Source of the DNA: Actinoplanes couchii | Lineage (GTDB): Bacteria; Actinomycetota; Actinomycetes; Mycobacteriales; Micromonosporaceae | Direction of reading: 5' to 3' | Length of the DNA: 64,000 nucleotides | NCBI RefSeq assembly: GCF_016862075.1 | Contig: NZ_BOMG01000026.1 | Span: forward strand, 179,336 to 243,335 | Part shown: one piece after another, positions 24,155-33,100 of the stretch | How positions within the stretch are numbered: position 1 is the first letter of the stretch | Layout: each line of letters opens with the position of its first letter | Position numbers and translations under genes: made by a program | Notes under the pieces: generated by a model | Database searches by the model: none | The model's input: only the letters and a program-made list of their open reading frames with translations | What the model was told of the DNA's origin: nothing

Positions 24155-25550
24155 TGACCGTGGTGCTCGTGCTCGGGGCGTTCCAGAACTCGTCGTCACC
24201 ACCGGTGGTCAGCCGGTCCAGGGTCTCCTGGGCCTGCTGGCGCTCCTTACGGCGGGCGCCGGCCTCCCGCACCAGCCGGATCGGGTACTGCAGGAGGTAG
24301 GGCAGCAGCAGCGCCACCGCCAGGGCCACCGCGGCCCAGGTCAGCACAGTGCTCAGGGTGTCCATGTTGCTGGACGCCGAGGCCGGGGCGGCGGCCGCGG
24401 TCTCCGACGGCAGCGGCGTGTTGATCGCGGCGACCGGGCTGACCAGGCCGTCCGCGGCGGTCTTCACGACCCGGTCGGTCACGTCGGCGGCGTGCATCCC
24501 GGGGAACGCCGACCGGACCAGGGCGACCGTCCCGGCCACCCAGGCGGCCGCGTACTCGTCACCGGTCCCGGCCCGGCCGATGGTCGCCACCGTGACACCG
24601 GGCGCCAGCAGGTCGGCCGACTCGGCGAGGTGGTCACCGGCCGGCTGTTTGTCCGGGCCGGCCGAACCGACCCGGAGCAGGCCGGCGGTCGCCGCGGCGT
24701 TGGCGGTGGCCGGCAGCACCACCACCACGTCCCGGCTGATCGCGTCGCTGACCGCGGCCAGCAGCGCCGGATCGCGGGCGTCCACCGCGGAACCGACCAG
24801 GACCACGTCGGCGCCGGACGAGACGGCCACACCGATACCCGTCGAGACCAGGGCGGGCGTCAGCTTGGTGCCGGACTTGACCGGGATGATCCGGGCGCCC
24901 GGGGCCACCCCGTAACTCGCGCCCTGCGCGCCGTCGTCACCGGCGACGATGCCGGCCAGCCCGGTCCCGGCCCGGCAGCCGAGGTCACCGCGGCCGGCGC
25001 CGCCGGTGATGTCGGCGCCCGAGGTGACCCGGCCACCCAGCTCCGGCGCCGAACCGTCCACTCCGGAGGCGATCACGGCCACCTTGACACCGGAGCCGGT
25101 CGCGCTGGTCCACACCTTGCCCGGGGTGAGCAGGCTCTGGCCCCAGTCCGCGTCGGCGGGCAGGTTCTCCTGGCGGGCGCAGGTGGTGCCGGCGCTCTCG
25201 CTGGCCGGGAGCGCGCCCTGCTTCAGGTCGGAGCCGACCGCGTCCCAGGGCATCACCAGGTACCAGCCGGCCTGCAGCTGGCTGGGGTCGGAGAGACGGC
25301 CGCCGTCCGGCTGGATCCGGCCGGTGTTCAGATCGAGGATCTCCCCGGCCCGGGCGCTGTCCCCCAGGAACCGGGCCGCGATCTCCCACAGCGTCTCCGG
25401 AGAGCCCTGGTAGGAGGCGGTGACCGTGTAGTACTGGCGGTTGACGGCGGTGCCGGTGGCCGGTTCGGCGAAGGCCGGGGCCACCGGGACCACGGTCAGC
25501 AGCACGGCTGCTGTCGCGGCGGCGGCCGCCACGGCGCGGAATCTCGTCAT
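24144..25550 (-). CDS. Mycosin-like subtilase with LysM-like domain; all three catalytic residues replaced
   Basis: A 468-residue membrane-anchored protein of the T7SS operon. A signal peptide (1-28) is followed by a LysM-like segment at 40-87 (YYTVTASYQGSPETLWEIAA), a subtilase domain, and a C-terminal transmembrane helix (about 393-418) with a basic cytoplasmic tail. This is the layout of mycosins, which stabilise T7SS channels. The active site is gone: the expected Asp in VAVID is Ala161 (VAVIASGVDG), the expected His in HGT is Ala194 (CRAGTGLAGIVAG) and the expected Ser in GTSxAA is Glu332 (GDEYAAAWVAG). Surrounding fold residues are kept, so it is probably a structural pseudoprotease. 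The ATG at 25550 has GTGAGGACG upstream. Confidence 0.82.
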   Translation of the reverse strand: MTRFRAVAAAAATAAVLLTVVPVAPAFAEPATGTAVNRQYYTVTASYQGSPETLWEIAARFLGDSARAGEILDLNTGRIQPDGGRLSDPSQLQAGWYLVMPWDAVGSDLKQGALPASESAGTTCARQENLPADADWGQSLLTPGKVWTSATGSGVKVAVIASGVDGSAPELGGRVTSGADITGGAGRGDLGCRAGTGLAGIVAGDDGAQGASYGVAPGARIIPVKSGTKLTPALVSTGIGVAVSSGADVVLVGSAVDARDPALLAAVSDAISRDVVVVLPATANAAATAGLLRVGSAGPDKQPAGDHLAESADLLAPGVTVATIGRAGTGDEYAAAWVAGTVALVRSAFPGMHAADVTDRVVKTAADGLVSPVAAINTPLPSETAAAAPASASSNMDTLSTVLTWAAVALAVALLLPYLLQYPIRLVREAGARRKERQQAQETLDRLTTGGDDEFWNAPSTSTTVIRK

Positions 25551-25555
25551 CGTCC

Positions 25556-27172
25556 TCACCACTCGGCCTTCTGGACCAGAGCCCAGTCGTGGTCGTCGTT
25601 GGCCAGACACGGGACCAGGGCCAGGTGCAGGTCGTTCTCCTTCACCCCGTTGCCCGGTACGTCGATGCAGCTGTCGGTGACCGTGTTGCGCAGCCAGTAG
25701 TAGACGAACTTGCCGGAGGTCTTGCGCTTCTCCAGCCGGTAGTACTGGTTGTCGTTCTCCAGGCACGGGTGCTCGACCAGTTCGGTGCCCGACGCCACGC
25801 CCTCGGAGCCCGGCGCGTCGATGCACAGACCGTCCGCGGTGTTCTTGATCCAGTAGAGCTGGTTGCCCTCACCGTCGACCTGCCGCGGCACGAACATCCA
25901 CTCCTGGTTGTCCTTGGTGGCCTTGGCACAGGGGAACTGGTTGACCGGGCCGTTCTCGACGCCGGCGCCGTAACCACCGATGTCGACGCACATCTGGGTG
26001 GACAGGTTGAGGATGAAGTACGGCCCGTACTCGGTGGCCTTGACGTTTGCGGCCTTGAGCGGCGGCTGGTTGGTCCGGCCAGCCTGGGACGGCTTCGGGG
26101 CGGCCGACGACTTCGACGGCTTCGCGGTGCCGGTGCCGGCCGCCGGGGTCTTCGGCGCGGCCAGCTGCATCCGGGTGTCCTTGGCGTACTCGGCCTGCGC
26201 CTTGGTGATCGACTCAGCGAGCGCGGTCACCTCGGCCTTCTCGCTGCCGCGGGTGAAAGCGGCCAGGGCCGGGGCGTACTGCCCGCCGTACTGCTTGGTC
26301 AGCTTGCACATGGTGCGGCCGAGCACGGTGATCGCCACGGCCGGCTGCCAGGGGCTGCGGGCCGCCGCCTTGACGTTCTCCGTCCACACCCGCGGCAGGA
26401 ACTGGGCGATGCCCTGCTCACCGGCCGGGCCGAGCTTGCCGGCGTCGAAACCGGAGGTGGCCATGATCTGCGCGGCCACCAGCGACGGCGGGACCTCGGC
26501 GCAGACCTTGCCGGCGGTGACGATCGACTCCACGTAGGCGTCCGGCACCGGGATGGTCGCACCGGCCGTGGCGTACCCGGGGCCGGGGGCCGGAGAGGCC
26601 GCGCCGCCACCGAACTCGGGCTGCAGGGCGTACCAGGTGGCGTACCGGTCGACGGTGTTCACGTGCTCCTGTGCGGCGCCCAGGCCACCGGCCTTGATCA
26701 CCCCGTCCAGGCCGATCCGCTTGGCGGCCAGCGCCAGCTTCCACGAGTCCTCTTCGAGGTTCAGCGTGCGGGCCTGACCGATCAGGCCACAGGTCAGGTG
26801 GGCCAGAGCGGTGATCGCGGCCTCCCGGTCGGTGGGCTGCGCGCCCTCCCACGGGATGTTCTCCTGCCACTGCTGCGGGGTCAGCGCGGCCACACCTGTC
26901 GCGCCGTTGTCCCGCATCCCCTCGACCGGGGTGACGCCGAACGCGGACGCGGCCATCACCTGCCCGGCCAGGCGCGCGGGGGTGAGCGACGGGCAGGAAC
27001 CCGCCGCGCTCACCAGTATCCGCACGTCAGCGGTGGACGCCTTGCCACCTTCCAGGGGCTCGGCGGCGATGGCCGCCCGACGCGCGGCGAACGCGCCGGC
27101 CCCCAGAAGGACGATCAGTGCCAGGGCGGAGCCCAGGAACACCGGGCGGCTCAGGCTCGGCATCCGGAACAT
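25556..27172 (-). CDS. Exported protein with two degenerate transglycosylase-like domains and a ricin-type lectin
   Basis: A 538-residue protein with an N-terminal membrane/signal helix (about 10-30), two tandem SLT-like domains (about 45-140 and 215-310), a Lys/Pro/Ser linker and a beta-trefoil ricin-type lectin (about 395-538) with QxW-like marks NQEW, NQYY and DHDW. The second domain keeps the lytic transglycosylase frame (AAQIMATSGFD, then GPAGEQGIAQFLPRVW), but the catalytic Glu of 'ESxF' is Thr239; in the first domain the same place is Ala75 (VMAASAF). It probably binds peptidoglycan and a glycan without cutting. It lies five bases upstream of the mycosin gene in the same operon. Confidence 0.78.
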   Translation of the reverse strand: MFRMPSLSRPVFLGSALALIVLLGAGAFAARRAAIAAEPLEGGKASTADVRILVSAAGSCPSLTPARLAGQVMAASAFGVTPVEGMRDNGATGVAALTPQQWQENIPWEGAQPTDREAAITALAHLTCGLIGQARTLNLEEDSWKLALAAKRIGLDGVIKAGGLGAAQEHVNTVDRYATWYALQPEFGGGAASPAPGPGYATAGATIPVPDAYVESIVTAGKVCAEVPPSLVAAQIMATSGFDAGKLGPAGEQGIAQFLPRVWTENVKAAARSPWQPAVAITVLGRTMCKLTKQYGGQYAPALAAFTRGSEKAEVTALAESITKAQAEYAKDTRMQLAAPKTPAAGTGTAKPSKSSAAPKPSQAGRTNQPPLKAANVKATEYGPYFILNLSTQMCVDIGGYGAGVENGPVNQFPCAKATKDNQEWMFVPRQVDGEGNQLYWIKNTADGLCIDAPGSEGVASGTELVEHPCLENDNQYYRLEKRKTSGKFVYYWLRNTVTDSCIDVPGNGVKENDLHLALVPCLANDDHDWALVQKAEW

Positions 27173-27195
27173 CGGTACCGCTTTCTAATAGTCGG

Positions 27196-27843
27196 TCAGT
27201 CGGACGGCATCTGGGCGAGGACTTCGTCCTCGGTGGGGACGTCCACCCGGTCGGCCCATCGGAGGGTGCCGACCACCGCGTCGAAGAGCAGCGTGATGGC
27301 CTGCACCTCCTCGGCCTCGACGTCACCGTCGGTGAGCACGGTGAAGGTGAGCAGGCCCCACACCCCGGGATGGTCGGGAGCTGCCACGAAGTAGCTCACC
27401 CGTACCGAAGGGGCTTTGCGTTTGAGGGGTTCGCTGTCGATGATCTGCTGGACCCGCACGGCCGGGCAGCCGCCGATCTCCAGCGCGATCCCGTTGTCGC
27501 CGGCGTCGGCCAGGACCGAGTTCAGCACCGTCGTCGGGTCCTCGGGCTCGCCCTCGTCGGCGCCGATCACGGTCAGCAGCAGCGAGCCGGGCAGGCGCAT
27601 GCCCTGCATCTCGGTCAGCGGCATGACCAGGCCACGGGCGCCCTGGCGCTGGGCCTCGACGGCCGCCTCGACCATGTCCTTGCGCAGCATCTTGCGCCAC
27701 GGGCCGGCCTTGTCCCGGGGCAGCGTGTCCGGCAGGGCCCGCTTGATGATCTCCTCGATGTTGCGGTCCCGCAGTTTCGCGTACTCCGGCAGGGTCGGGA
27801 TGTGCACCCAGCCGGTGGGGATGACGAGTTCGAAGTCGATCAC
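27196..27843 (-). CDS. T7SS-operon protein of unknown function, possible Mog1/PsbP-like fold (1)
   Basis: A 215-residue protein without signal peptide or membrane helix. It starts with IDFELVIPTGWVHIPTL and has a central strand LLLTVIGADEG, a segment GGCPAVRVQQ and a late stretch VSYFVAAPDHPGVWGLLTFTV that ends in FDAVVGTLRWAD. This order of strands and the closing helix with its tryptophan resembles Mog1/PsbP/LpqN-like proteins of actinobacteria, but the match is at pattern level only. Its ATG at 27843 overlaps the stop of the upstream gene (ATGA). Its operon position suggests a chaperone or accessory role in secretion (inference). Confidence 0.65.
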   Translation of the reverse strand: MIDFELVIPTGWVHIPTLPEYAKLRDRNIEEIIKRALPDTLPRDKAGPWRKMLRKDMVEAAVEAQRQGARGLVMPLTEMQGMRLPGSLLLTVIGADEGEPEDPTTVLNSVLADAGDNGIALEIGGCPAVRVQQIIDSEPLKRKAPSVRVSYFVAAPDHPGVWGLLTFTVLTDGDVEAEEVQAITLLFDAVVGTLRWADRVDVPTEDEVLAQMPSD

Positions 27844-28514
27844 GAGGGGTCCTGTACCTTGACGGGCTCTTCTGCTTCCACCGGCGTGAACCGGAGGTGG
27901 GTGCTGTCGGCGATCAGGTTCATCGCGGCCTCGATCCCGTGGCCGATCGCCCCGAGCTGCTCGAAGTCGGCGATCCGGGTGTCCAGCAGGACGTCCAGGT
28001 CACCCTCCGGCCGCTCCAGGCGCAGGGCCGCCTGCACCCGGCCGAACGTGCCCGCCTCCTCGGTCCGGGCGATCGCGATCACCCGGACACCGTCACCCCG
28101 GGAGGTGGAGAAGTACTCGACGTTCGGCTCCCGGATGTCGTCGGGCATCCCCTCGGCGCCGACCATGGCCATCAGGTAGGCCGGGTCCTCGCCCTCGCGC
28201 GGCGCCTTGAACTCGGCCAGCAGCATCAGCGGCACCCAGCGGACCTGCTCGCCGAAGAAGCCGGCGCCCCAGATCAGGCGGCAGCCCTCGGGCAGCATGT
28301 CGGCACGCTCGATCAGATCGCTCGCCACCGCCGTGCCCATCGCGCCGGGTGTGAACGGGAACGAATCCGGGGAGTCCTCGGGCCAGTTGGCCCGGGCCAC
28401 CTCGATCTGGTCGCCGACCATCTCGTCGAGGATCTTGCCCATCGACGCGATCCAGGTGTCCCGGTCCTCGTCGGCGGCCGGGACCAGGTCCCAGGTCCAG
28501 GAGAGTTCCAGCAT
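27840..28514 (-). CDS. T7SS-operon protein of unknown function, possible Mog1/PsbP-like fold (2)
   Basis: A 224-residue soluble protein. It shares the general layout of the next gene's product: an N-terminal strand, a middle stretch YLMAMVGAEGMPDD, then VRVIAIARTEEAGTFGRVQAALRL and a closing helix GHGIEAAMNLIADSTHLRF. The two may be distant paralogs. The ATG at 28514 overlaps the stop of the upstream membrane protein gene (TGATG), and its stop overlaps the following start. This tight coupling to a substrate-like gene would fit a dedicated chaperone or immunity protein, but no family is recognised with certainty. Confidence 0.65.
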   Translation of the reverse strand: MLELSWTWDLVPAADEDRDTWIASMGKILDEMVGDQIEVARANWPEDSPDSFPFTPGAMGTAVASDLIERADMLPEGCRLIWGAGFFGEQVRWVPLMLLAEFKAPREGEDPAYLMAMVGAEGMPDDIREPNVEYFSTSRGDGVRVIAIARTEEAGTFGRVQAALRLERPEGDLDVLLDTRIADFEQLGAIGHGIEAAMNLIADSTHLRFTPVEAEEPVKVQDPS

Positions 28515-29809
28515 CACGCGTCCCCGAGCGCCGGGTGTTCCATCGCCTGCATGGTCGCGACGATGATGCTGACCCCGATACCGAACGCCTGGTTGAGCGT
28601 GCCCCAGGCGCCCCAGGCCGCCTGCAGCCCGAGGCCGATGCCGTTGAAGCCGCCGTTGAGGAACGGCAGGCCCTTCAGGAAGCTCAGGTCCTTGAACGTG
28701 GTCAGGCCGCTGAAGTTCTTCCACCAGGTGCTCATCAGGCCGTTCAGGCTGTTCTTGAAGCCGTCGAAGCCGTTCAGGAACATGTTGCTGAAGCCGTTCT
28801 TGAAGTTGCCCCAGATGCCGCTGAACTTGTTGCCGAGGCCCTCGAAGAACCCGACCTTGCCGGGGTTGAAGGTGATGCCGCTGAAGTTGAACTTGATGTT
28901 GGTGACCTTGCCGTTCGGGCCCAGGATCAGCGTCCACTTGGCGCCGAAGCCGTTCTGGAAGCCCTTCCAGCTGCTGACGTAGGACGCGATCTTTGAGCCG
29001 AACTTGGCCACCGCGGCGCCCAGACCGGCGAGACCCAGCCCGACGGCGCCCAGGACGACCGAGAGCACGCTGCCATCACCACCGGCCAGCAGGACGCTGT
29101 CGGCGATCAGTGTGACAGCGCCGGCGACCACCCCCGCTACCACGATCCATCCGACGCCGGGGAACAACACCGCCAGGAAGGCGAAGGCCAGCGCGATGTA
29201 CCCGAAGATCTTGCTGAGCCACTTGAAGAACTTCATGATCTGCCAGCCGATCTTGTCGGTCAGGCCGTCGTCGTAGTTCTTGCAGTTCACCGCGTCGCCC
29301 AGGCGCTTACCGGCCACGCTCAGGGCGTCCAGCGCGGCGTTCAGCTTGTTCTTGGCGGTGGTGACGTCCCCGCTCGCCTCGTCCTGGAGGCGCTTCTTGT
29401 CGATGCCCTTCTGCTCCTCCTCGGGCGGGATGGTGCCGTCCGCGCCCTTCTGCGGGTCCGGCAGGCCGTTCGCCCGGCTCAGTGAGGCGTTGGCGTCGGC
29501 CTCCGCGGACTCGGCGGCGCCGACGTCGGTGAAGGCCCGCTCGAGCTCCGGCTGGTAGATCCCGATCTCGGTCGCCGCGTCGTGGTACCGGGTGCCGGCC
29601 TTCTGCAGGCTCTCCTTGATGGACTCGGCATCCTCTTTGATCTTCTCGGCCCAGCTGCCCTTGAGGCCTTCCTCGCCGGCGCTGACGATCTTGGAGAGCT
29701 GGCTGACCGTGTCCTCGATGGTGTCGGAGATGTGCTTGTACTTCTTGTGCGCCTCGGCGATCCGGGCCGGATCGGACGCACGCATGGTCTTGATACGGCC
29801 GTCGCTCAC
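28514..29809 (-). CDS. Putative T7SS substrate/effector: helical ESX-like N-terminus, membrane hairpin, FNG-rich C-terminus
   Basis: A 431-residue protein. Residues 1-175 are charged helices with the pattern 'DPARIAEAHKKYKHISDTIED ... RYHDAATEIGIYQPELERAF', as in actinobacterial putative T7SS-secreted proteins. Residues 201-240 and 248-268 are hydrophobic membrane segments. Residues 283-390 are rich in Phe, Asn and Gly with quasi-repeats such as GFQNGF, NFKNGF and LNGF. A last hydrophobic stretch spans 386-420. It may insert into a membrane, either as a delivered effector or as part of the machine. The GTG start at 29809 has GGAGAACA just upstream and overlaps the previous stop by four bases. 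Confidence 0.72.
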   Translation of the reverse strand: MSDGRIKTMRASDPARIAEAHKKYKHISDTIEDTVSQLSKIVSAGEEGLKGSWAEKIKEDAESIKESLQKAGTRYHDAATEIGIYQPELERAFTDVGAAESAEADANASLSRANGLPDPQKGADGTIPPEEEQKGIDKKRLQDEASGDVTTAKNKLNAALDALSVAGKRLGDAVNCKNYDDGLTDKIGWQIMKFFKWLSKIFGYIALAFAFLAVLFPGVGWIVVAGVVAGAVTLIADSVLLAGGDGSVLSVVLGAVGLGLAGLGAAVAKFGSKIASYVSSWKGFQNGFGAKWTLILGPNGKVTNIKFNFSGITFNPGKVGFFEGLGNKFSGIWGNFKNGFSNMFLNGFDGFKNSLNGLMSTWWKNFSGLTTFKDLSFLKGLPFLNGGFNGIGLGLQAAWGAWGTLNQAFGIGVSIIVATMQAMEHPALGDA

Positions 29810-30093
29810 TGTTCTCCGTCACTCTGCAGAGTCTTGAAGAGTTGCAGGTCGCCCTCGGTCCAGGCCTCGTCGGCCTTGTCGATGCGCTCCTTGAACTTCT
29901 CCAGGTCCTCGACCATCTTGTCCCGGTTGCCGGTCCAGTTGTCCGCGAAGTCACCCATCGACAGGTTCGCGTTGTGCTGGCCCCACTGCTTCTCCAGCCC
30001 GTTCTCGAGGTCCAGCGCCCCCTTGAACTGAGAGATGATCTCACCGAGGTTGCGCGACAGATCGTTGAGTCCCTTGACCACGATGTCGGCCAT
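29806..30093 (-). CDS. Small WXG100-like protein
   Basis: A 95-residue, all-helical, acidic protein with a Trp-Thr-Gly turn at residues 53-55 (FADNWTGNRDKM) between two predicted helices, the hallmark of WXG100/ESAT-6-like T7SS substrates, which form four-helix dimers and target the ATPase. The ATG at 30093 follows GGAAGGCGG; an upstream extension of the frame has no such site. It sits between the ATPase gene and the membrane-effector gene and overlaps the latter by four bases, so it is likely the secretion partner of that protein (inference). Confidence 0.82.
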   Translation of the reverse strand: MADIVVKGLNDLSRNLGEIISQFKGALDLENGLEKQWGQHNANLSMGDFADNWTGNRDKMVEDLEKFKERIDKADEAWTEGDLQLFKTLQSDGEQ

Positions 30094-30121
30094 CAGCACA
30101 CCGCCTTCCGTGTCGTCGTGT

Positions 30122-33100
30122 TCACGCGCCCGCCGCCTGTTCCGGCAGAGGAATCTGAACTGCCTGGAGCGTTCCGTCACCGAGGTGCACCCGGGCCACG
30201 CCGGGGACCACCTTGTCGGCGATGGCGGCCCGGGTCAACCGGACACCGACCAGATCACCGGCGCTCAGAGTCGGCGGGGAGAGCAGCGCGCCCCGCCGGT
30301 TCTTCTTGACCTCCACCTGCCAGCCGGAGAAGCCCAGCGCCACCGAGGAGATCTCCCCGGCGATGATCACCGCGCGGCTCTTGCCCGACGCGGTCCGGAT
30401 CAACTGGCGCAGGTAGTCCTTCGCGGCGATGTCCCGCCACACCTCGGCGTCGTCGACCAGCAGCGCGACCGGCCCGTCCGCGGAGTCGAGCAGAGCGGCG
30501 AACTCCTCCTCCTCCGGGTTCTCGCCGGTCACCGCGCCGCGTACGCCGGGCTTGCCGACCAGGTCCAGCAGCGGCGTACGCATCGGCGCGCCGATCACCA
30601 GTTCCATCCCGGACCGCAGCAGCGACTCGGCCATCACCTTCAGCGCGGTGCTCCGCCCGGACCGGGACGGCCCGGCGATCAGGAACGTCGGCGCGTCCTC
30701 CAGCGGGTTGACCCCGATCGGCGCCAGGTCGTCGCCACCGACACCGACCAGCGCGTAACCCGGACGCGGGGTGCCGACCAGTTCCCAGGCCTGCTCGAAG
30801 TTGAGCTCGGTGGGCATCGTCGCGATCTTCTGCGGGCGCTGCGCGCGGGGCACTTCGGCGTCCCGCTCGGTCAGCCGGACCGCGATCTCCTGCATCGCGG
30901 CCACCTGCGCCGGTCCGCTCGGATCGGCGGCGATCAGGGCGACCTGCACCTCGATCTGGGACACCGCCCGGTACCCGCGGCCGGCCGGCATGTTCTCCGG
31001 GATCTTCCGCTGGTTCAGCCCGGCCAGGGCCGCGTCGGTACGGTCCGACAGCCGCAGCACCAGCTTCTCCTCGACGAGCGAGGCCATCCGGCCGCTGAGC
31101 AGGCTGTGGTCACCGGCCACGATCAGGTGCACGCCGGTGCTCGCGCCCTCGCGCAGCAGGGTGTAGATCTGGTCGGTCAGCGTGCCGTTGTCGTGCTCGC
31201 TGAGCGTGCCGAGGAAGCCCTCCCAGCGGTCCAGCAGCAGCAGGATGTGCGGCAGGCGCTCGGCAGCCGGCGCCGAGGCCCGCTGCTCGGTCAGGTCGGC
31301 GAACCCGCCCTGGCCCAGGATCCGCTGGCGGCGCTGCACCTCCTCGTGCATGCGCTGCAGCAGCCGGCTGGCGCGTTCCACGTCGGTGCGCTGGGCGACC
31401 GCGCCGCAGTGCGGGAACCGGGTGATCGGCAGCAGCGCGCCGTTACCGCAGTCCAGGCCGTAGATGTGCAGGTCGGCGGTGCTCGCCGCGGAGGCCGCGG
31501 CGGTGGCGATGGTGCGCAGCGCCTGCGACCGGCCGGACCGGGGCGCGCCGATGATGTGCAGGTGGCCGAAGGTCGACAGGTCGATGGTCATCGGAACCTG
31601 CTGCTGGCTCTTCGGCAGGTCCTGCACCGCCCAGGCGAACGTCGGCTCGCCCCGGCTGTCCACCCGCGGCTCGGTCGCCAGGTCGGCCATCGCGTTGGTC
31701 GGCAGGGCCGGCAGCCACGGACGGCGCTGCGCGGCGATCCCGATCATGTCGTTGGCCTGGCGGATCGTCGACACCAGCACGGACAGGTCGGTGGCCTCGT
31801 CGACCTCGACCGTCGCGCGGGGGCGCTGCGGCACCGGGCGGCCCAGGTCCTGCCAGCCGACCTGGTGCAGGAACGGCGCGATCACCGACTCGGTGACGTT
31901 CTGCTGCGGGCGGCGGCCACCCACCCGGCCGGTCTGGAACGGGATGAGCGAACTGTGGCCGAGTCGGGCGTACGCGCGTCCCGGGGTGGCCGGGGAGATG
32001 CTGGCCGCCTCCCGGGCGTCGATCACGTCCGAGCTCTCGGTCGCGTCGGTGACCCGCAGCGCGATCCGCAGGTTGGTGTTGGCCCGGATCTCGGCCGAGA
32101 CCACACCGCTGGGGCGCTGGGTGGCCAGGATCAGGTGGATGCCGAGGGACCGGCCCCGCTGCGCAATGTTGACCAGACCGGTGACGAAGTCGGGCAGTTC
32201 CCGGGCCATCGACGCGAACTCGTCGATGACGATCAGCAGCCGCGGGATGACCTCCGGGACCGGCCGCCGGGTGGAGTAGTCGACGTAGTCCTCGATGTCC
32301 TTGGCGCCGACCGCGGCGAGCAGGTGCTCACGGTGGGTCAGCTCGGCGCCGAGCGAGGTCAGGGCCCGCTCGACCAGGTGGGTGTCGAGGTCGGTGACCA
32401 TGCCGACGGTGTGCGGCAGGTCGACGCAGTCCTTGAAGGCCGCGCCGCCCTTGTAGTCGACCAGCACGAAGTTCATCGCGTCCGGCCGGTTCGCCACCGC
32501 GAGGGAGGCCACCACGGTCTGCAGGAACTCGGACTTGCCGGCGCCGGTGGTGCCGGCGACCAGGCCGTGCGGGCCGTGCGCCACCAGGTCCAGCGCGAAC
32601 GGGCCGTCCATGCTGTAGCCGATCACCGCGCGGGTGTTGCGCGGCGAGGCGTTCCAGCGGGCGCTGATCGCACCGACCGACGGGTCCTCCAGCTTGATCA
32701 CTTCGAGCAGTCGCGCGGCGGCCGGCAGGGCGGCGTCCCCGGCGGTGTCGCTGATGTCGCGGACCGGGGCGAGCCGGCGGGCGGTGTTCGGGAACCAGTC
32801 GTCGATCACCTCGTCGACCCGGATGCCCTCGATCGTCGCGGCGCGCTGCTGGCGCAGCGTGGTCGGCAGGCCGTCGCCGCCGAGGACCATGGTCGAGCAC
32901 TCCTCGGGCAGGGTGCGCTCGTCGTTGTCGATACAGATGAAGTAGACGCCGACGGCCGGGCCGGCCAGCAGCAGCGAGACCACGCCGGGCAGCGCGCGCA
33001 GGCGGCGGGCGCCGTCCAGGACCACGACGATGTCCGGGTCGGTGGCGTGCCCGCCCTGCTGGGCGTTCATCCGGGCACGGCGGCGGGCGTCGACCAGCTC

